A stretch of 64,000 nucleotides of DNA from Planctomycetota bacterium (GTDB lineage Bacteria > Planctomycetota > UBA1135 > GCA-002686595): assembly GCA_012959785.1 (NCBI GenBank), contig DUCM01000017.1:1-64000 (forward strand), written 5' to 3'. Positions 52,403-61,174 of this stretch are shown here, piece by piece. Positions within the stretch are counted from its first letter, which is position 1. Every line of letters starts with the position of its first letter. Both the position numbers and the translations under genes were made by a program. The notes beneath the pieces were generated by a model. That model was not told the DNA's origin, did no database searches, and saw only the letters and a list, made by a program, of their open reading frames with translations.

Positions 52403-53014
52403 TCAGGAATCCAAGAGCGAATCTCCGGAACGCGCGAACCACCAACCCTGCCAGCGGTCCACGGCCGAGGCGCGTTCGACGGGGCTACCATTGGGATCAA
52501 AACCGAAGCGTTCGTGTGTGGCCTCAAAGAGGGCCTGACTGCAAAGGGCACGGGTCATCAAGCGCTTATCGGCGAGCCCTTCCATGAGCACAGGCACCAT
52601 GGACCAGTCCCCCAGGCGCAAGAGGGTACGAGCCCGTTCCAGCGCCAGATCCAGGTTGCTCGCCGGCGGCCAGGGCAACAGGCGCAAGGGTTCCACCAGG
52701 CGCGAATCGCGGGTGGCTCCCAGGGCCGCGAGGGCGGCACCGGCCACATCGGTGCGCGGGTCGAGCACCAAACCGAGCAGGGTTCCGTAGGCCGGTTCGC
52801 CCACGCCGGCGAACCACTGGATCAACTCCACGCGGTCGATGCCGTGGGTCCAGGGCAAGCGCTCGGCCTGACTCTCGATCTTGCGTTGCAAGCTGGGCGA
52901 AGCCGCCACCCAGGGACCCAGGTTGGCCTGGGTGTTTCCCGAGCCTTGGTCCACGGTCATGCAGGAGGGTGCGAAGAGGGCCACAAGGCTCAAACTGATC
53001 AGGAGAGTACGCAT
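52403..53014 (-). CDS. HEAT-repeat lipoprotein
   Basis: A 203-residue lipoprotein (signal MRTLLISLSLVALFAPSC, lipobox APSC). The mature part has HEAT-like repeats: AYGTLLGLVLDPRTDVAGAA and LVEPLRLLPWPPASNLDLAL and MVPVLMEGLADKRLMTRALC. A C-terminal RWQGWWFARSG block resembles the [15 protein letters not shown] end of the 50477-51616 protein, so the two probably share a domain family. Function unknown; converges with the TPR gene. Confidence 0.72.
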   Translation of the reverse strand: MRTLLISLSLVALFAPSCMTVDQGSGNTQANLGPWVAASPSLQRKIESQAERLPWTHGIDRVELIQWFAGVGEPAYGTLLGLVLDPRTDVAGAALAALGATRDSRLVEPLRLLPWPPASNLDLALERARTLLRLGDWSMVPVLMEGLADKRLMTRALCSQALFEATHERFGFDPNGSPVERASAVDRWQGWWFARSGDSLLDS

Positions 53015-53167
53015 GGATCGCTTTGACGGTGCGAGGGAGGAGGCGCGTGGAATCTCACGGGCCTCTTTGCAGGCGAGCTGCAAGAAACGGTGGCAAGAAG
53101 AGGAGGGGACCCACTCCTTTCTCGGCCCCTCGCCCCTGGCGCTTGACTGTTCGCGGAGCTTTTTGGT

Positions 53168-55771
53168 CTAGGAACTCCGCAATGCGCCAAAACCCGCAGC
53201 GCAGAGGGCCAGGGCCCCCGCGAGGGCGAAGCGCCAGGCCCCTGGATCCACGCTCTTGGGGGGCCGGGCCGGAGCCAGGCTGCCCGGATCGCTCCAGGGC
53301 CTGGGGACCAGGCGCGGGGATCCCGGCAGGCATTCAGCCGCCCGGGGAACCTCACAGCCCAGGCTCATGAGATCCGCTCCGCCAACCCTCTCGCGCAACT
53401 CCAGGGTCACTGGCGTCCCGGCCTCAAGGCCCTCGAAGACGCCCGCCAGGGGGGCCCGGCGACGGCGGCGCGGATCGCTCCCGGGTGCGCCCGGTCCCAG
53501 GTCGAATTCGAAGCGCGCGCCCTCGAATTCCCGCTCCGAAGACCCGCGAGCGGGAGCACGTACACGAGCCTCGAAACGCAGGGGCCAGGACTCGGGCAGG
53601 CCCTCGAGGATCAAGTGCGAAGCGGTGGCTACAAGTCGCGGCCGCGGCTCGCGCTGCCGTTCGCCAGCCAGGGTGTGCAAAAGCGGTGCCATGAGTTGTG
53701 GCTCGCCCGCGTAGCCAGGCGCCCAACCCTCCACGGGAGCCGTGGGCCAGGCCGCCACGAGGCCGCCGGCCACCCTTTGCAGGGCCAAGAGCGGCTCTCC
53801 CGCTGACACGGATTTCCAGAGACCGCTGGCGCCATCACGCAAGCGCGTGCGCAGATAGCGCGTCAGCGGCGGCGGCTGCAAGGCAGCGGCGCGCCAGGCC
53901 GCGACGAGGTCCGCGCCCAGCGCGCCCGCTGCCACGGCGCTCAGCTCGACCTCCAGGTCGCCGCTGCGAATCTGGTCCGCCAAGACCTCGCGGCGAAATA
54001 CCTCGCCCAGGTCGGCCAGGTCGCCGGCCAGGGCGTAGCCCTCGGGGGAGCCCATGAGTTGCTCGAGAAACTCGAAGTCTGGCTTGGGCCCCGTGGCCAG
54101 CAGGCGCAACTCTGAACCGCCAGCGGCGAAGGCAGCCCGAATCGCGGCGCCACGCTCGAGCACATCGAAGGCGTTGTCGTCGCGGCCGTCGGTGAGCATC
54201 AGCACCACAGCCGGCCCCTCGCTCCGCTGCCGGACGCGCTGGAGTTCTTCGAGGGCGTAGAGGATGGCCGTGGCCCCGCCGGGTAGTTGCAGTCCTGCCA
54301 GGGTGCGCAGAGTCTTCGCCCTGGCTGCGGGCCCTGTACCCAGATCCACCCGGCCGCCCAGCCCTGCGCTAAAAAAACGCAGGCCCAAACTGTCGCCCTC
54401 AGGCAGGCAGCGAACGAGTTCCGAGGCAGCCCGGCGCACCTCCTCGAAGGGCTCGCCCGCCATGGAACCGGAACCATCGATCAAGAGCAGCACATCTCGC
54501 GGCGGCAAATCATCGCTGGTCCGGGCCAGGGGCAGGGCCTCGGCCAGCAGCCCGTCAGCCCGGGGGCTCGGGTCATCGGGCAGGTCCAGGAGCAGGGGCC
54601 AGCCGCCGGCGTGCAGCCAACCGCCGCCCTGGGCCAGAAGGCCCATGACGAGGTCGCGGGGCAGGTCGGCCGCCGGCAGATTCAGGGAAACCAGCACATC
54701 GATCTCCCCCGCCAAGGAGAACAGCTCCGGGGGCGTGGTCACGATCCATTGCAAGCCCGGCCACCTGTGGGGGTCGCTTCCGATCCAGGCCCGGGCAGCG
54801 GCGATGCCCTCGGGAGCGCAGACCAAGGCCACCAAACGCGCAGGCCCCGCACGCACTTGACCGGAGAGCTGATCATTTTCGGGCAGTGCATCCTCTCCAG
54901 CCGGGACGCCCTGGCCAACGAGCCGCGCGCGCACGCGCACCAGACTGCGGCCCGCTGGCGTGGGGCCCAGGTCCACGCGTTCGCTGAAGCGTCCGTAGCC
55001 GCCGGAACCTCGGCTGCGTTCAGCCGCGGCGACGCGCACCTCAAACTCGCGACTGGCGCCAGCGAACTCGTGGCTGATGCTGATGATGATCTCGGTCTCT
55101 GCACCGGGGGCCGGGTTGGCAACGAGGGCACCCGCCCCGTCGAGGGCCAGATCGATGCGCACGCTCAACGGTTCCCCTACGGCCGGCGCCGAAGGCAAGC
55201 GGACATCCATCAGGGCCAGGTCGGGCACCCGCGCCGGCTCAGGCTGGCGCCACTCGATGAGCACCCCCGCCCGTTCCATGCGCGCCAGGCGGCGAGCGGG
55301 ATCGGGACCGCTGTAGTCGGCCGCGGCCACCAGGGTCAATTGCGCGGAAGAACCTGCGCCGAGGAGTTCATCCTGGGCGGCGAGGAGCGCTGCGTCGAGT
55401 TCGGAACCCAAGGCTGCGCGGCCCTCGAGTCCCAGGGCCAGGGTGCGTCCAGCGCGACCCGCGAGGAGGTCCAAAAAGTTCTGCGCCTCTCTTCCCCCGG
55501 CCACCCGACGCACTTCTGCACCGTAGACGATTAGATCGAAGGCCTGCCCCGCCGCGCGCGCGGCCCGGGCTTCCCTTTGCACCTGCCGTCGCGCCCACAG
55601 CTCCCACCCCGGCCTACGCCGAGTCGTGCCCAGGGATGCGTCCAGGATCACAACCCGCAGGGGCCCTGAAGAGCCCTGCTCCCGATCCGCCCGCGGCAGG
55701 GCGCACCAGGCGGCCCAGGCCAGAAGGGCGCAACCCACAGCCAAGCACACCCCGCGCCAGGAGCGAATCAC
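53168..55771 (-). CDS. membrane-anchored von Willebrand factor type A domain protein
   Basis: An 867-residue protein with an N-terminal membrane segment (VCLAVGCALLAWAAWCAL) and a C-terminal one (FALAGALALCAAGFGAL). A VWA domain near residues 425-600 has the metal-ion-dependent adhesion site DGSGS in DVLLLIDGSGSMAGEP and later TDGRD. A second VWA-like stretch occurs earlier (about 30-180). Such batA/yegL-type proteins mediate assembly or stress responses. The start is GTG at 55771, overlapping the mnmA stop as GTGA, so translation is likely coupled despite the unrelated function. Confidence 0.78.
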   Translation of the reverse strand: MIRSWRGVCLAVGCALLAWAAWCALPRADREQGSSGPLRVVILDASLGTTRRRPGWELWARRQVQREARAARAAGQAFDLIVYGAEVRRVAGGREAQNFLDLLAGRAGRTLALGLEGRAALGSELDAALLAAQDELLGAGSSAQLTLVAAADYSGPDPARRLARMERAGVLIEWRQPEPARVPDLALMDVRLPSAPAVGEPLSVRIDLALDGAGALVANPAPGAETEIIISISHEFAGASREFEVRVAAAERSRGSGGYGRFSERVDLGPTPAGRSLVRVRARLVGQGVPAGEDALPENDQLSGQVRAGPARLVALVCAPEGIAAARAWIGSDPHRWPGLQWIVTTPPELFSLAGEIDVLVSLNLPAADLPRDLVMGLLAQGGGWLHAGGWPLLLDLPDDPSPRADGLLAEALPLARTSDDLPPRDVLLLIDGSGSMAGEPFEEVRRAASELVRCLPEGDSLGLRFFSAGLGGRVDLGTGPAARAKTLRTLAGLQLPGGATAILYALEELQRVRQRSEGPAVVLMLTDGRDDNAFDVLERGAAIRAAFAAGGSELRLLATGPKPDFEFLEQLMGSPEGYALAGDLADLGEVFRREVLADQIRSGDLEVELSAVAAGALGADLVAAWRAAALQPPPLTRYLRTRLRDGASGLWKSVSAGEPLLALQRVAGGLVAAWPTAPVEGWAPGYAGEPQLMAPLLHTLAGERQREPRPRLVATASHLILEGLPESWPLRFEARVRAPARGSSEREFEGARFEFDLGPGAPGSDPRRRRRAPLAGVFEGLEAGTPVTLELRERVGGADLMSLGCEVPRAAECLPGSPRLVPRPWSDPGSLAPARPPKSVDPGAWRFALAGALALCAAGFGALRSS

Positions 55772-56910
55772 ACCGATTTCGCTCCGCGCTCCTCACCCAG
55801 CGGAGCGCCAAGGTGTTCGGCGGCCGCGATCCAACCGCCGCCAAGCAGCAGATCGCCGTGGTAGAAGGCCGCTCCCTGTCCCGCCGCCACCGCCATCTGG
55901 GGCTCGTCAAAGACAACCCGCGCAAGATCGCCCTCCACGGTCACCGCAGCGCCAGCAGGCACGCAGTGGTAGCGGTGTTGGACCTCGCAGCGAAATTCAC
56001 CGCTAGCGGGCAAGTCGAAACCGATCCAGTTGAGCTCGTTCACATCCATGGCGCCAAAACCAGCCTCCTCTCGGTGCCCCAGAACGACCCGTCCGCTGGC
56101 GGGGTTCAGTTCGACCACATAGAGGGGCTCGCCGCCGCCAATACCGTGGCCGCGTCGCTGGCCGATAGTAAAGTGTTCGGTGCCAAGATGACTTCCGAGG
56201 CGCTTGCCCGAGGTGTCCACGAGGTCTCCGGGGTGCAACTCCACGCCGCGCTCGGCGAGAAGCTGGCGGTAGTCATTGGAGGGCACGAAGCAGATCTCCT
56301 GGCTGTCGGCCTTCTCGGCTGTGCGCAGTCCGGCCTTGGCGGCCAACTCGCGCACCCGCGATTTCTGAAGCTCGCCGAGCGGCAGACGGGTGCGCGCGAG
56401 ATTGTCCTCGGCCACGCAGAATAATTGATAGGACTGATCCTTGTGGCGATCCACGCCGCGGCGCACGCGCACGCGGCCCGCCTCGATGGCGAGGCGCGCG
56501 TAGTGCCCGGTGGCCACGCCGGCGGCTCCCAGGTCCTCGGCAAAACCTAGCAGCGCATCAAACTTCAGGTCACGGTTGCAGACGGCGCAAGGGTTGGGCG
56601 TGCGTCCCCTCGAGTATTCCGAAACGAAGTACTCAATGATGTTCTGGAATTGGGGGCCCAGGTCCAGGGCGTGGAAGGAAACGCCGAGGTGGGCCGCCAC
56701 CATGCGTGCATCGCGGGCGTCGCTGGCCGAACAGCAGGACTTCTTTTTGGTCTCGCTCTCTGCGATCTTGACCCCGTTGCGCATGAACAGGCCGATCACC
56801 TCGAGGCCCTCGCGGGCCAGCATCCAGGCCGCCACCGAGGAATCCACGCCGCCGCTCATGGCGACGACAAAGCGCTTTGATGCGGAGGTGGACGGGGAGG
56901 AGCTGGGCAT
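55768..56910 (-). CDS. mnmA: tRNA-specific 2-thiouridylase
   Basis: A 380-residue enzyme that thiolates U34 of tRNA Lys, Glu and Gln using ATP. The PP-loop is AMSGGVDSSVAAW (about residues 17-29). The catalytic cysteines are Cys108 in PNPCAVCNRDLKF and Cys207 in SQEICFVP. The C-terminal domain binds tRNA. The N-terminus (MPSSSPSTSASKRF) is a short Ser-rich extension. A TATCCT box lies 16 bases before the ATG. With mnmG at 61175-63103 the window carries both U34 wobble-modification enzymes, in different operons. Confidence 0.93.
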   Translation of the reverse strand: MPSSSPSTSASKRFVVAMSGGVDSSVAAWMLAREGLEVIGLFMRNGVKIAESETKKKSCCSASDARDARMVAAHLGVSFHALDLGPQFQNIIEYFVSEYSRGRTPNPCAVCNRDLKFDALLGFAEDLGAAGVATGHYARLAIEAGRVRVRRGVDRHKDQSYQLFCVAEDNLARTRLPLGELQKSRVRELAAKAGLRTAEKADSQEICFVPSNDYRQLLAERGVELHPGDLVDTSGKRLGSHLGTEHFTIGQRRGHGIGGGEPLYVVELNPASGRVVLGHREEAGFGAMDVNELNWIGFDLPASGEFRCEVQHRYHCVPAGAAVTVEGDLARVVFDEPQMAVAAGQGAAFYHGDLLLGGGWIAAAEHLGAPLGEERGAKSV

Positions 56911-57071
56911 GGCCTTTGGCCTCAGCAGGATACCTGAAGCCCTGCTCCTTTGGCCCTGGTCTTGTACGAGAAGAAGGCCTGCGTTGCGGCCTCCGGATCG
57001 CTATCCTCTGCGCCCGGTTTTCCAATTTCAGCAGCCCCACGCCTTTCTTCAGCACCCCCCTCTTCAGCGCC

Positions 57072-57452
57072 ATGCTCTCCCCCGCTCTCCTCGCCCTCGC
57101 CCTTCTCCCCCTTCTGGACGACGCCGCTGAAGGCGACGCCAGTGGCACCACAGATAATCCCAGCATGCTGCCCGTCTTCGTCGCCATCGCGGCCGTCTTC
57201 TGGTTCGTGATGATCCTGCCCGAGCGCAAGAACCGCAAGCGCCGCGAAGAGCTCCTGGGCGCCCTCGAAAAGGGCGACAAGGTGCTCATGAAGAGCGGCC
57301 TATACGGCACCATCTCGCGAGTCGCGGACGACACGATCACCCTGCAAGTGGCCGACGGCGTGCGCATGAAGTTCGCGCGCGAGGCCGTCCAGAGCCTGGC
57401 TGACGAGTCCGCTGCGGCCGACAAGAGCGAATCCAAGGGCAGCAGCAAGTAG
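57072..57452 (+). CDS. yajC: preprotein translocase subunit YajC
   Basis: A 126-residue membrane protein of the Sec accessory complex (SecDF-YajC). It has a short N-terminal region, a single membrane segment (SMLPVFVAIAAVFWFVMILP) and the family KGDKVLMKSGLYGTISRVADDTITL domain, followed by a Lys/Ser-rich tail. ATG at 57072 gives a standard length. secD and secF, usually next to it, are not adjacent here. A TATCCT box lies 64 bases upstream. The region is divergent from mnmA. Confidence 0.85.
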   Translation: MLSPALLALALLPLLDDAAEGDASGTTDNPSMLPVFVAIAAVFWFVMILPERKNRKRREELLGALEKGDKVLMKSGLYGTISRVADDTITLQVADGVRMKFAREAVQSLADESAAADKSESKGSSK

Positions 57453-57460
57453 GCTCGACA

Positions 57461-57503
57461 AAAGAAAAAAAACCGTCCCGCCCAGGGTGACCACGGCGGG
57501 CGG
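57461..57503 (-). terminator. leftward rho-independent terminator
   Basis: On the reverse strand a 9-bp stem with one bulge (CCGCCCGCC pairs with GGCGGG-A-CGG; 57503-57473) is followed by TTTTTTTT at 57472-57465. No leftward gene lies to its right for several kilobases, so it may stop antisense transcripts. Confidence 0.55.
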
Positions 57504-57514
57504 CAAGCGTCTCG

Positions 57515-58090
57515 GTGGCTGTGGGAGCTTCCATCCGGACACGAGCGCGAACCTATCTGCGCCGTGCGTGGGCTCGCCACGCACCGCGCTCGTTTGCCTT
57601 GCTCGGCGCGCCGAGCCGCGCTGAGCTGGGTGCGGTCGGCGAAGAACTCGCGGCTCGCCAACTCCGGCGCGCGGGTTTCAAGCTCCTCGGCCGGCGACTG
57701 GCCACGCCCCACGCGGAGGTCGACCTGTGGGCTCGACGAGATGGAGAATCGTGGGTCATCGAGGTCAAGACCGGCCACTGCGCGCGCTTGGGTCGGGACG
57801 GCTGGGACCTGCGTTGGCGGCCGGGGCTCTCTCTCGACCAGGCCCAGCGCATGCGCCTGGCCCGGGCGACGGCCTACCTCGCCCGGGCGCCTAGCGAGGA
57901 TCTCGGAACCCCGCGGGGCCGTCAGTCGCGGGGACGCCTGGCCCTGGTGGAAGTTCTCGTCTGCTCCCGGACGGGTGTCCTGGAAGTCCTGGCACCGGTG
58001 GAAATGGACGCCAAGCTCGCAGGCACGAGAAGCTCGATCCCGGGCCACCCAGGGCACCGGGGAGCAAGCTTTAGGACGGGCTTGGGGTAG
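57515..58090 (+). CDS. yraN: UPF0102 (YraN) endonuclease-like protein
   Basis: A 191-residue protein whose middle matches the UPF0102 family: GAVGEELAARQLRRAGFKLLG, then ATPHAEVDLWARRDGESWVIEVKTG, the E-x-D-x(n)-E-V-K nuclease core of restriction-endonuclease-like folds. YraN proteins are widespread and poorly understood. Family members usually have about 120 residues; here the ends are extended by about 40 at the start and 30 at the end. The start is GTG 57515 or 57521; upstream of GAVGEE the family sequence is missing. Confidence 0.78.
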   Translation: MAVGASIRTRARTYLRRAWARHAPRSFALLGAPSRAELGAVGEELAARQLRRAGFKLLGRRLATPHAEVDLWARRDGESWVIEVKTGHCARLGRDGWDLRWRPGLSLDQAQRMRLARATAYLARAPSEDLGTPRGRQSRGRLALVEVLVCSRTGVLEVLAPVEMDAKLAGTRSSIPGHPGHRGASFRTGLG

Positions 58091-58104
58091 ACTGGGCGGA
58101 CCTC

Positions 58105-59385
58105 ATGCGCTCCGCCCCCATCGCTCTGTGCCTCCTGTTCGCCGCCGCCTGCCAGATCCCCGGAACAGCCAGGGTGGGCGCCGTGGCCGACACCTCACTA
58201 CTCTTGCCCGGCGCACGCTCCGGGCCCGATCCCAACCGCCCCCAGGCCTGCGCTCGGCGGCGCGCGCAGCTGGCGCGCTCCCTGCGAAGTGGCCTGGCAC
58301 TCTTCGCCGCTGGCGAGGAGGGCTCGGGGCGTTTTCAAGCCCAGGTGGACTTCTACTGGTTGACCGGCTTGAACGAGCCCGAGGCGTGCCTGCTGCTGTT
58401 CTTCGAGGAAGGCGAGATCATCCTCGAGCGCCTGTTCCTGCCGCCCGCCTCGCCGCGCAAGGCACTCTGGGACGGCGCGCGGCTTTCTCCCGGCAGAGTG
58501 GCGAGTGAAGCCACGGGCCTGGGCTCGGTGGTCGCGCTCGACGAACTCGCGAGCGATCTGGGCGTGCTCTTGACCGCGGCACCCGAGGTCTTCGTGCTCG
58601 CTGAGGACGAGGACCAGTTGGAAGGCTTCGAGGTCAAGAGCAAGAGCCCGCGGGCGGCACTCTCACGCTTGCAGGCACACCTCGATCCATCCCAGATCGC
58701 CGCCCTCGAAACCGCGGTGCAGATCACCCTCGCTTCCCTGGCCGACGCCTTCGTAGTGGCCACGCCGGGAGCTTACGAGTTTCAGGCCGAAGCAGCCATT
58801 GAAGGCGGCTTTCGCCGCCGCGGCGCCGAGTTCCGCGCCTTTCCCTCGATCTGCGGTTCGGGCCCCATGGGATGCGTCTTGCACTACCGTGCCAACCAGC
58901 GCCAACTCGAAGACGGGGATCTCTTGCTCCTCGATGTGGGCGCGAAGTACGCGGGGCTGTGCGCCGATGTGACCCGCACGATTCCCGTCTCGGGTCGCTT
59001 CACGGCGCGCCAGCGGGAACTCTACCGCCTGGTACTCGCCACCCAAGCCCTGTGCGAGAGCGCCCTGGCTCCCGGCATCACCCTGAGCGAGTTGCAACGT
59101 ATCGCCGAAAAGAGCTTTGCCGACGCAGGCTACGGCGACGCTTTCCGCCACGGCGTTAGCCACCACCTCGGAATCCGCACCCACGATGCCCCGGGCTTTC
59201 GAGGCGCCCTTGAACCGGGCATGGTGGTGACCCTCGAACCGGGCCTGTACCTTGTGGACGAAGGCATCGGTATCCGCATCGAGGACGACTACCTGATCGA
59301 AGAAAACGGCACCCGCAAACTCTCGGCGGCCCTACCCTCGGACCCCGAGCGCCTCGAAGCGTACATCGCACGGTTGCGTCGCTAG
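58105..59385 (+). CDS. M24 metallopeptidase (Xaa-Pro aminopeptidase-like), lipoprotein
   Basis: A 426-residue lipoprotein (signal MRSAPIALCLLFAAACQIPG, lipobox AAAC) with an aminopeptidase P-like N-terminal domain (about 45-190; DFYWLTGLNEPEACLLLF) and a creatinase/M24 catalytic domain. Metal ligands are visible: LLLDVGAKYAGLCADVTRT (Asp pair), RHGVSHHLGIRTHDAP (His), TLEPGLYL (Glu) and GIRIEDDYLI (Glu). It removes an N-terminal residue before proline. A TAGACT box lies 11 bases before the ATG. Exported M24 lipoproteins are uncommon. Confidence 0.87.
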   Translation: MRSAPIALCLLFAAACQIPGTARVGAVADTSLLLPGARSGPDPNRPQACARRRAQLARSLRSGLALFAAGEEGSGRFQAQVDFYWLTGLNEPEACLLLFFEEGEIILERLFLPPASPRKALWDGARLSPGRVASEATGLGSVVALDELASDLGVLLTAAPEVFVLAEDEDQLEGFEVKSKSPRAALSRLQAHLDPSQIAALETAVQITLASLADAFVVATPGAYEFQAEAAIEGGFRRRGAEFRAFPSICGSGPMGCVLHYRANQRQLEDGDLLLLDVGAKYAGLCADVTRTIPVSGRFTARQRELYRLVLATQALCESALAPGITLSELQRIAEKSFADAGYGDAFRHGVSHHLGIRTHDAPGFRGALEPGMVVTLEPGLYLVDEGIGIRIEDDYLIEENGTRKLSAALPSDPERLEAYIARLRR

Positions 59386-59616
59386 CGCGGATTGTTCATG
59401 CAAACGGGCTAGCAGGCTGTCGAATCGCGCCTTTTGCCCACAACGACGGCCTTTTCTCCCGGCCCAACGAATTCTGCGCGGCTTCCAGGCACAACACTCC
59501 CCCACGATCGCCAGGCGATCCTCTTTGCATCGCCGCCTCCCGCGTGACAGGTTCACCTCTGGGCGCCTCGCGGTCGATGTAGGCGGGAGAGCCCACCCGG
59601 CCCCTTGTGATCCCCC

Positions 59617-61167
59617 ATGCTGCGCGTCCTCAGCCACTACCTGCCCGTCCGAAAAGCACTGCTCGTGCTTTCGGAAACCTTGATCCTGTGGCTCGTCCTG
59701 GGATTTGCGGGTACGGTGCACTTGGCCAATCCCGGGCGCGAGTTGCACCGCGCCCTGGCCCACGAACGGGGGGCCATGACTCTCGACGGTGCGCGCTTCC
59801 ACTGCTATGTGACGGCCTTTCTGCTGGCCGTCTTGGTGCAGTTCGCCATTTCGTTCAACGAGCTCTACGACTTTCGCATCTCCCAGTCGCGCTACGACCG
59901 CGCGCGGCACTTCGTGGGCTCCATGGGCTCGGCCATCTTCGTCAGTCTGCTGGCAGTGGGGCTCGCGCACCTCGGCCAACTCGATCCCTTGCTCGACTTC
60001 CCCGGGATCTCCCTGGGGCAGAAGGTGCGCATGCTGGTGTTCGCCCTGCTGATCAGCTTCCTGTTGCTGTTCCTGTGGCGCACGCTCTTTCACCACCTTT
60101 TGCACCGAGCCAAGTTCTACGACAGGGTCTTGATCCTCGGCTCGAGCAAAGCCGCCCACCTGCTCGCCAAGGAAACCCGCGAACACGCGGACTCGGGCTA
60201 TGAGATCGCGGGCATCGTCCCCGAACAGCCGAGCACCCAGGCAAGCGTGCCGGGGCTCGACTTCGACGTCGACGAATTCGGCACAGCTGATCTCGTACTC
60301 GATGGACTCATGGTCTGCGACAAGGGCTTGGTTCAGGCAGACGCCGCTGCGCCACACCTGAGTCTCGCCGCCCTGGTCGCGCACCTGGACATCAACGAGA
60401 TCGTGGTGGCTTTTGGAGACCGCCGCGGCAAGTTGCCCATTGATGACCTTCTGCGTTGTCGCCTGGGGGGCACTCCGGTGCGCAGTTACGACGAGGTCTT
60501 TGAACGGGTGGCGGGCAAAATCTCGGTGGAGGCCATGCGGCCCTCGTACCTGATCTTCGGCGATGGTTTTGCGCGCCACCCCTGGGCCGACCTCGTCAAG
60601 CGCCTTCTGGACCTCGCCGTGGCCCTGCCCATGCTTGCTTGCCTGTGGCCCGTGATGATCCTGACCATGATCTGTGTGCGCATGGGCTCCGAGGGACCGG
60701 CGCTCTTTTCCCAGGAGCGCGTGGGCCGCGACGGCCGGCTCTTCACGCTCTTCAAGTTCCGCTCCATGTACGCCGATGCCGAAAAACGCTCGGGTCCGGT
60801 CTGGGCCACGAGCGACGACCCGCGCATCACCCGCGTGGGGAATTTTATTCGCAAGACGCGCCTGGATGAGTTGCCCCAGCTCTTCAATGTCATCGGCGGC
60901 AGCATGTCCCTGGTGGGTCCGCGCCCCGAGCGAGAGGTGTTCGTCAAGGATCTCGCGCAGGCCATCCCCTACTTCGACCAGCGCCACATCGTCAAGCCCG
61001 GCCTCACGGGCTGGGCGCAGATCAATTATCCCTACGGCAACACCGTGGGGGATGCGCTGCAAAAACTTCAGTACGACCTGTTCTACATCAAGTACCAGTC
61101 GTTGATCTTCGACCTGTCGATCCTGTTCAACACGATCAAGACCATCCTCTTGCGCCGGGGAACCTGA
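59617..61167 (+). CDS. undecaprenyl-phosphate sugar transferase (polyprenyl glycosylphosphotransferase)
   Basis: A 516-residue exopolysaccharide sugar transferase of the WbaP/WcaJ type. The N-terminal half has about five membrane helices (for example ALLVLSETLILWLVLGFAG, VTAFLLAVLVQFAISF) and a Rossmann-like domain; the C-terminal bacterial sugar transferase domain contains ALFSQERVGRDGRLFTLFKFR, MRDADA-like MYADAEKRSGPVW, and RKTRLDELPQLFNVIGGSMSLVGPRPER. It transfers a phosphosugar to undecaprenyl phosphate to begin a polysaccharide. No other EPS genes are in the window. Confidence 0.87.
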   Translation: MLRVLSHYLPVRKALLVLSETLILWLVLGFAGTVHLANPGRELHRALAHERGAMTLDGARFHCYVTAFLLAVLVQFAISFNELYDFRISQSRYDRARHFVGSMGSAIFVSLLAVGLAHLGQLDPLLDFPGISLGQKVRMLVFALLISFLLLFLWRTLFHHLLHRAKFYDRVLILGSSKAAHLLAKETREHADSGYEIAGIVPEQPSTQASVPGLDFDVDEFGTADLVLDGLMVCDKGLVQADAAAPHLSLAALVAHLDINEIVVAFGDRRGKLPIDDLLRCRLGGTPVRSYDEVFERVAGKISVEAMRPSYLIFGDGFARHPWADLVKRLLDLAVALPMLACLWPVMILTMICVRMGSEGPALFSQERVGRDGRLFTLFKFRSMYADAEKRSGPVWATSDDPRITRVGNFIRKTRLDELPQLFNVIGGSMSLVGPRPEREVFVKDLAQAIPYFDQRHIVKPGLTGWAQINYPYGNTVGDALQKLQYDLFYIKYQSLIFDLSILFNTIKTILLRRGT

Positions 61168-61174
61168 CTTGAGA

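Noticed and set aside
56633..58057. 474-codon reverse frame over yajC and yraN
   Set aside because: Antisense to two real genes and of shadow composition; its only link is the leftward terminator, reported separately.
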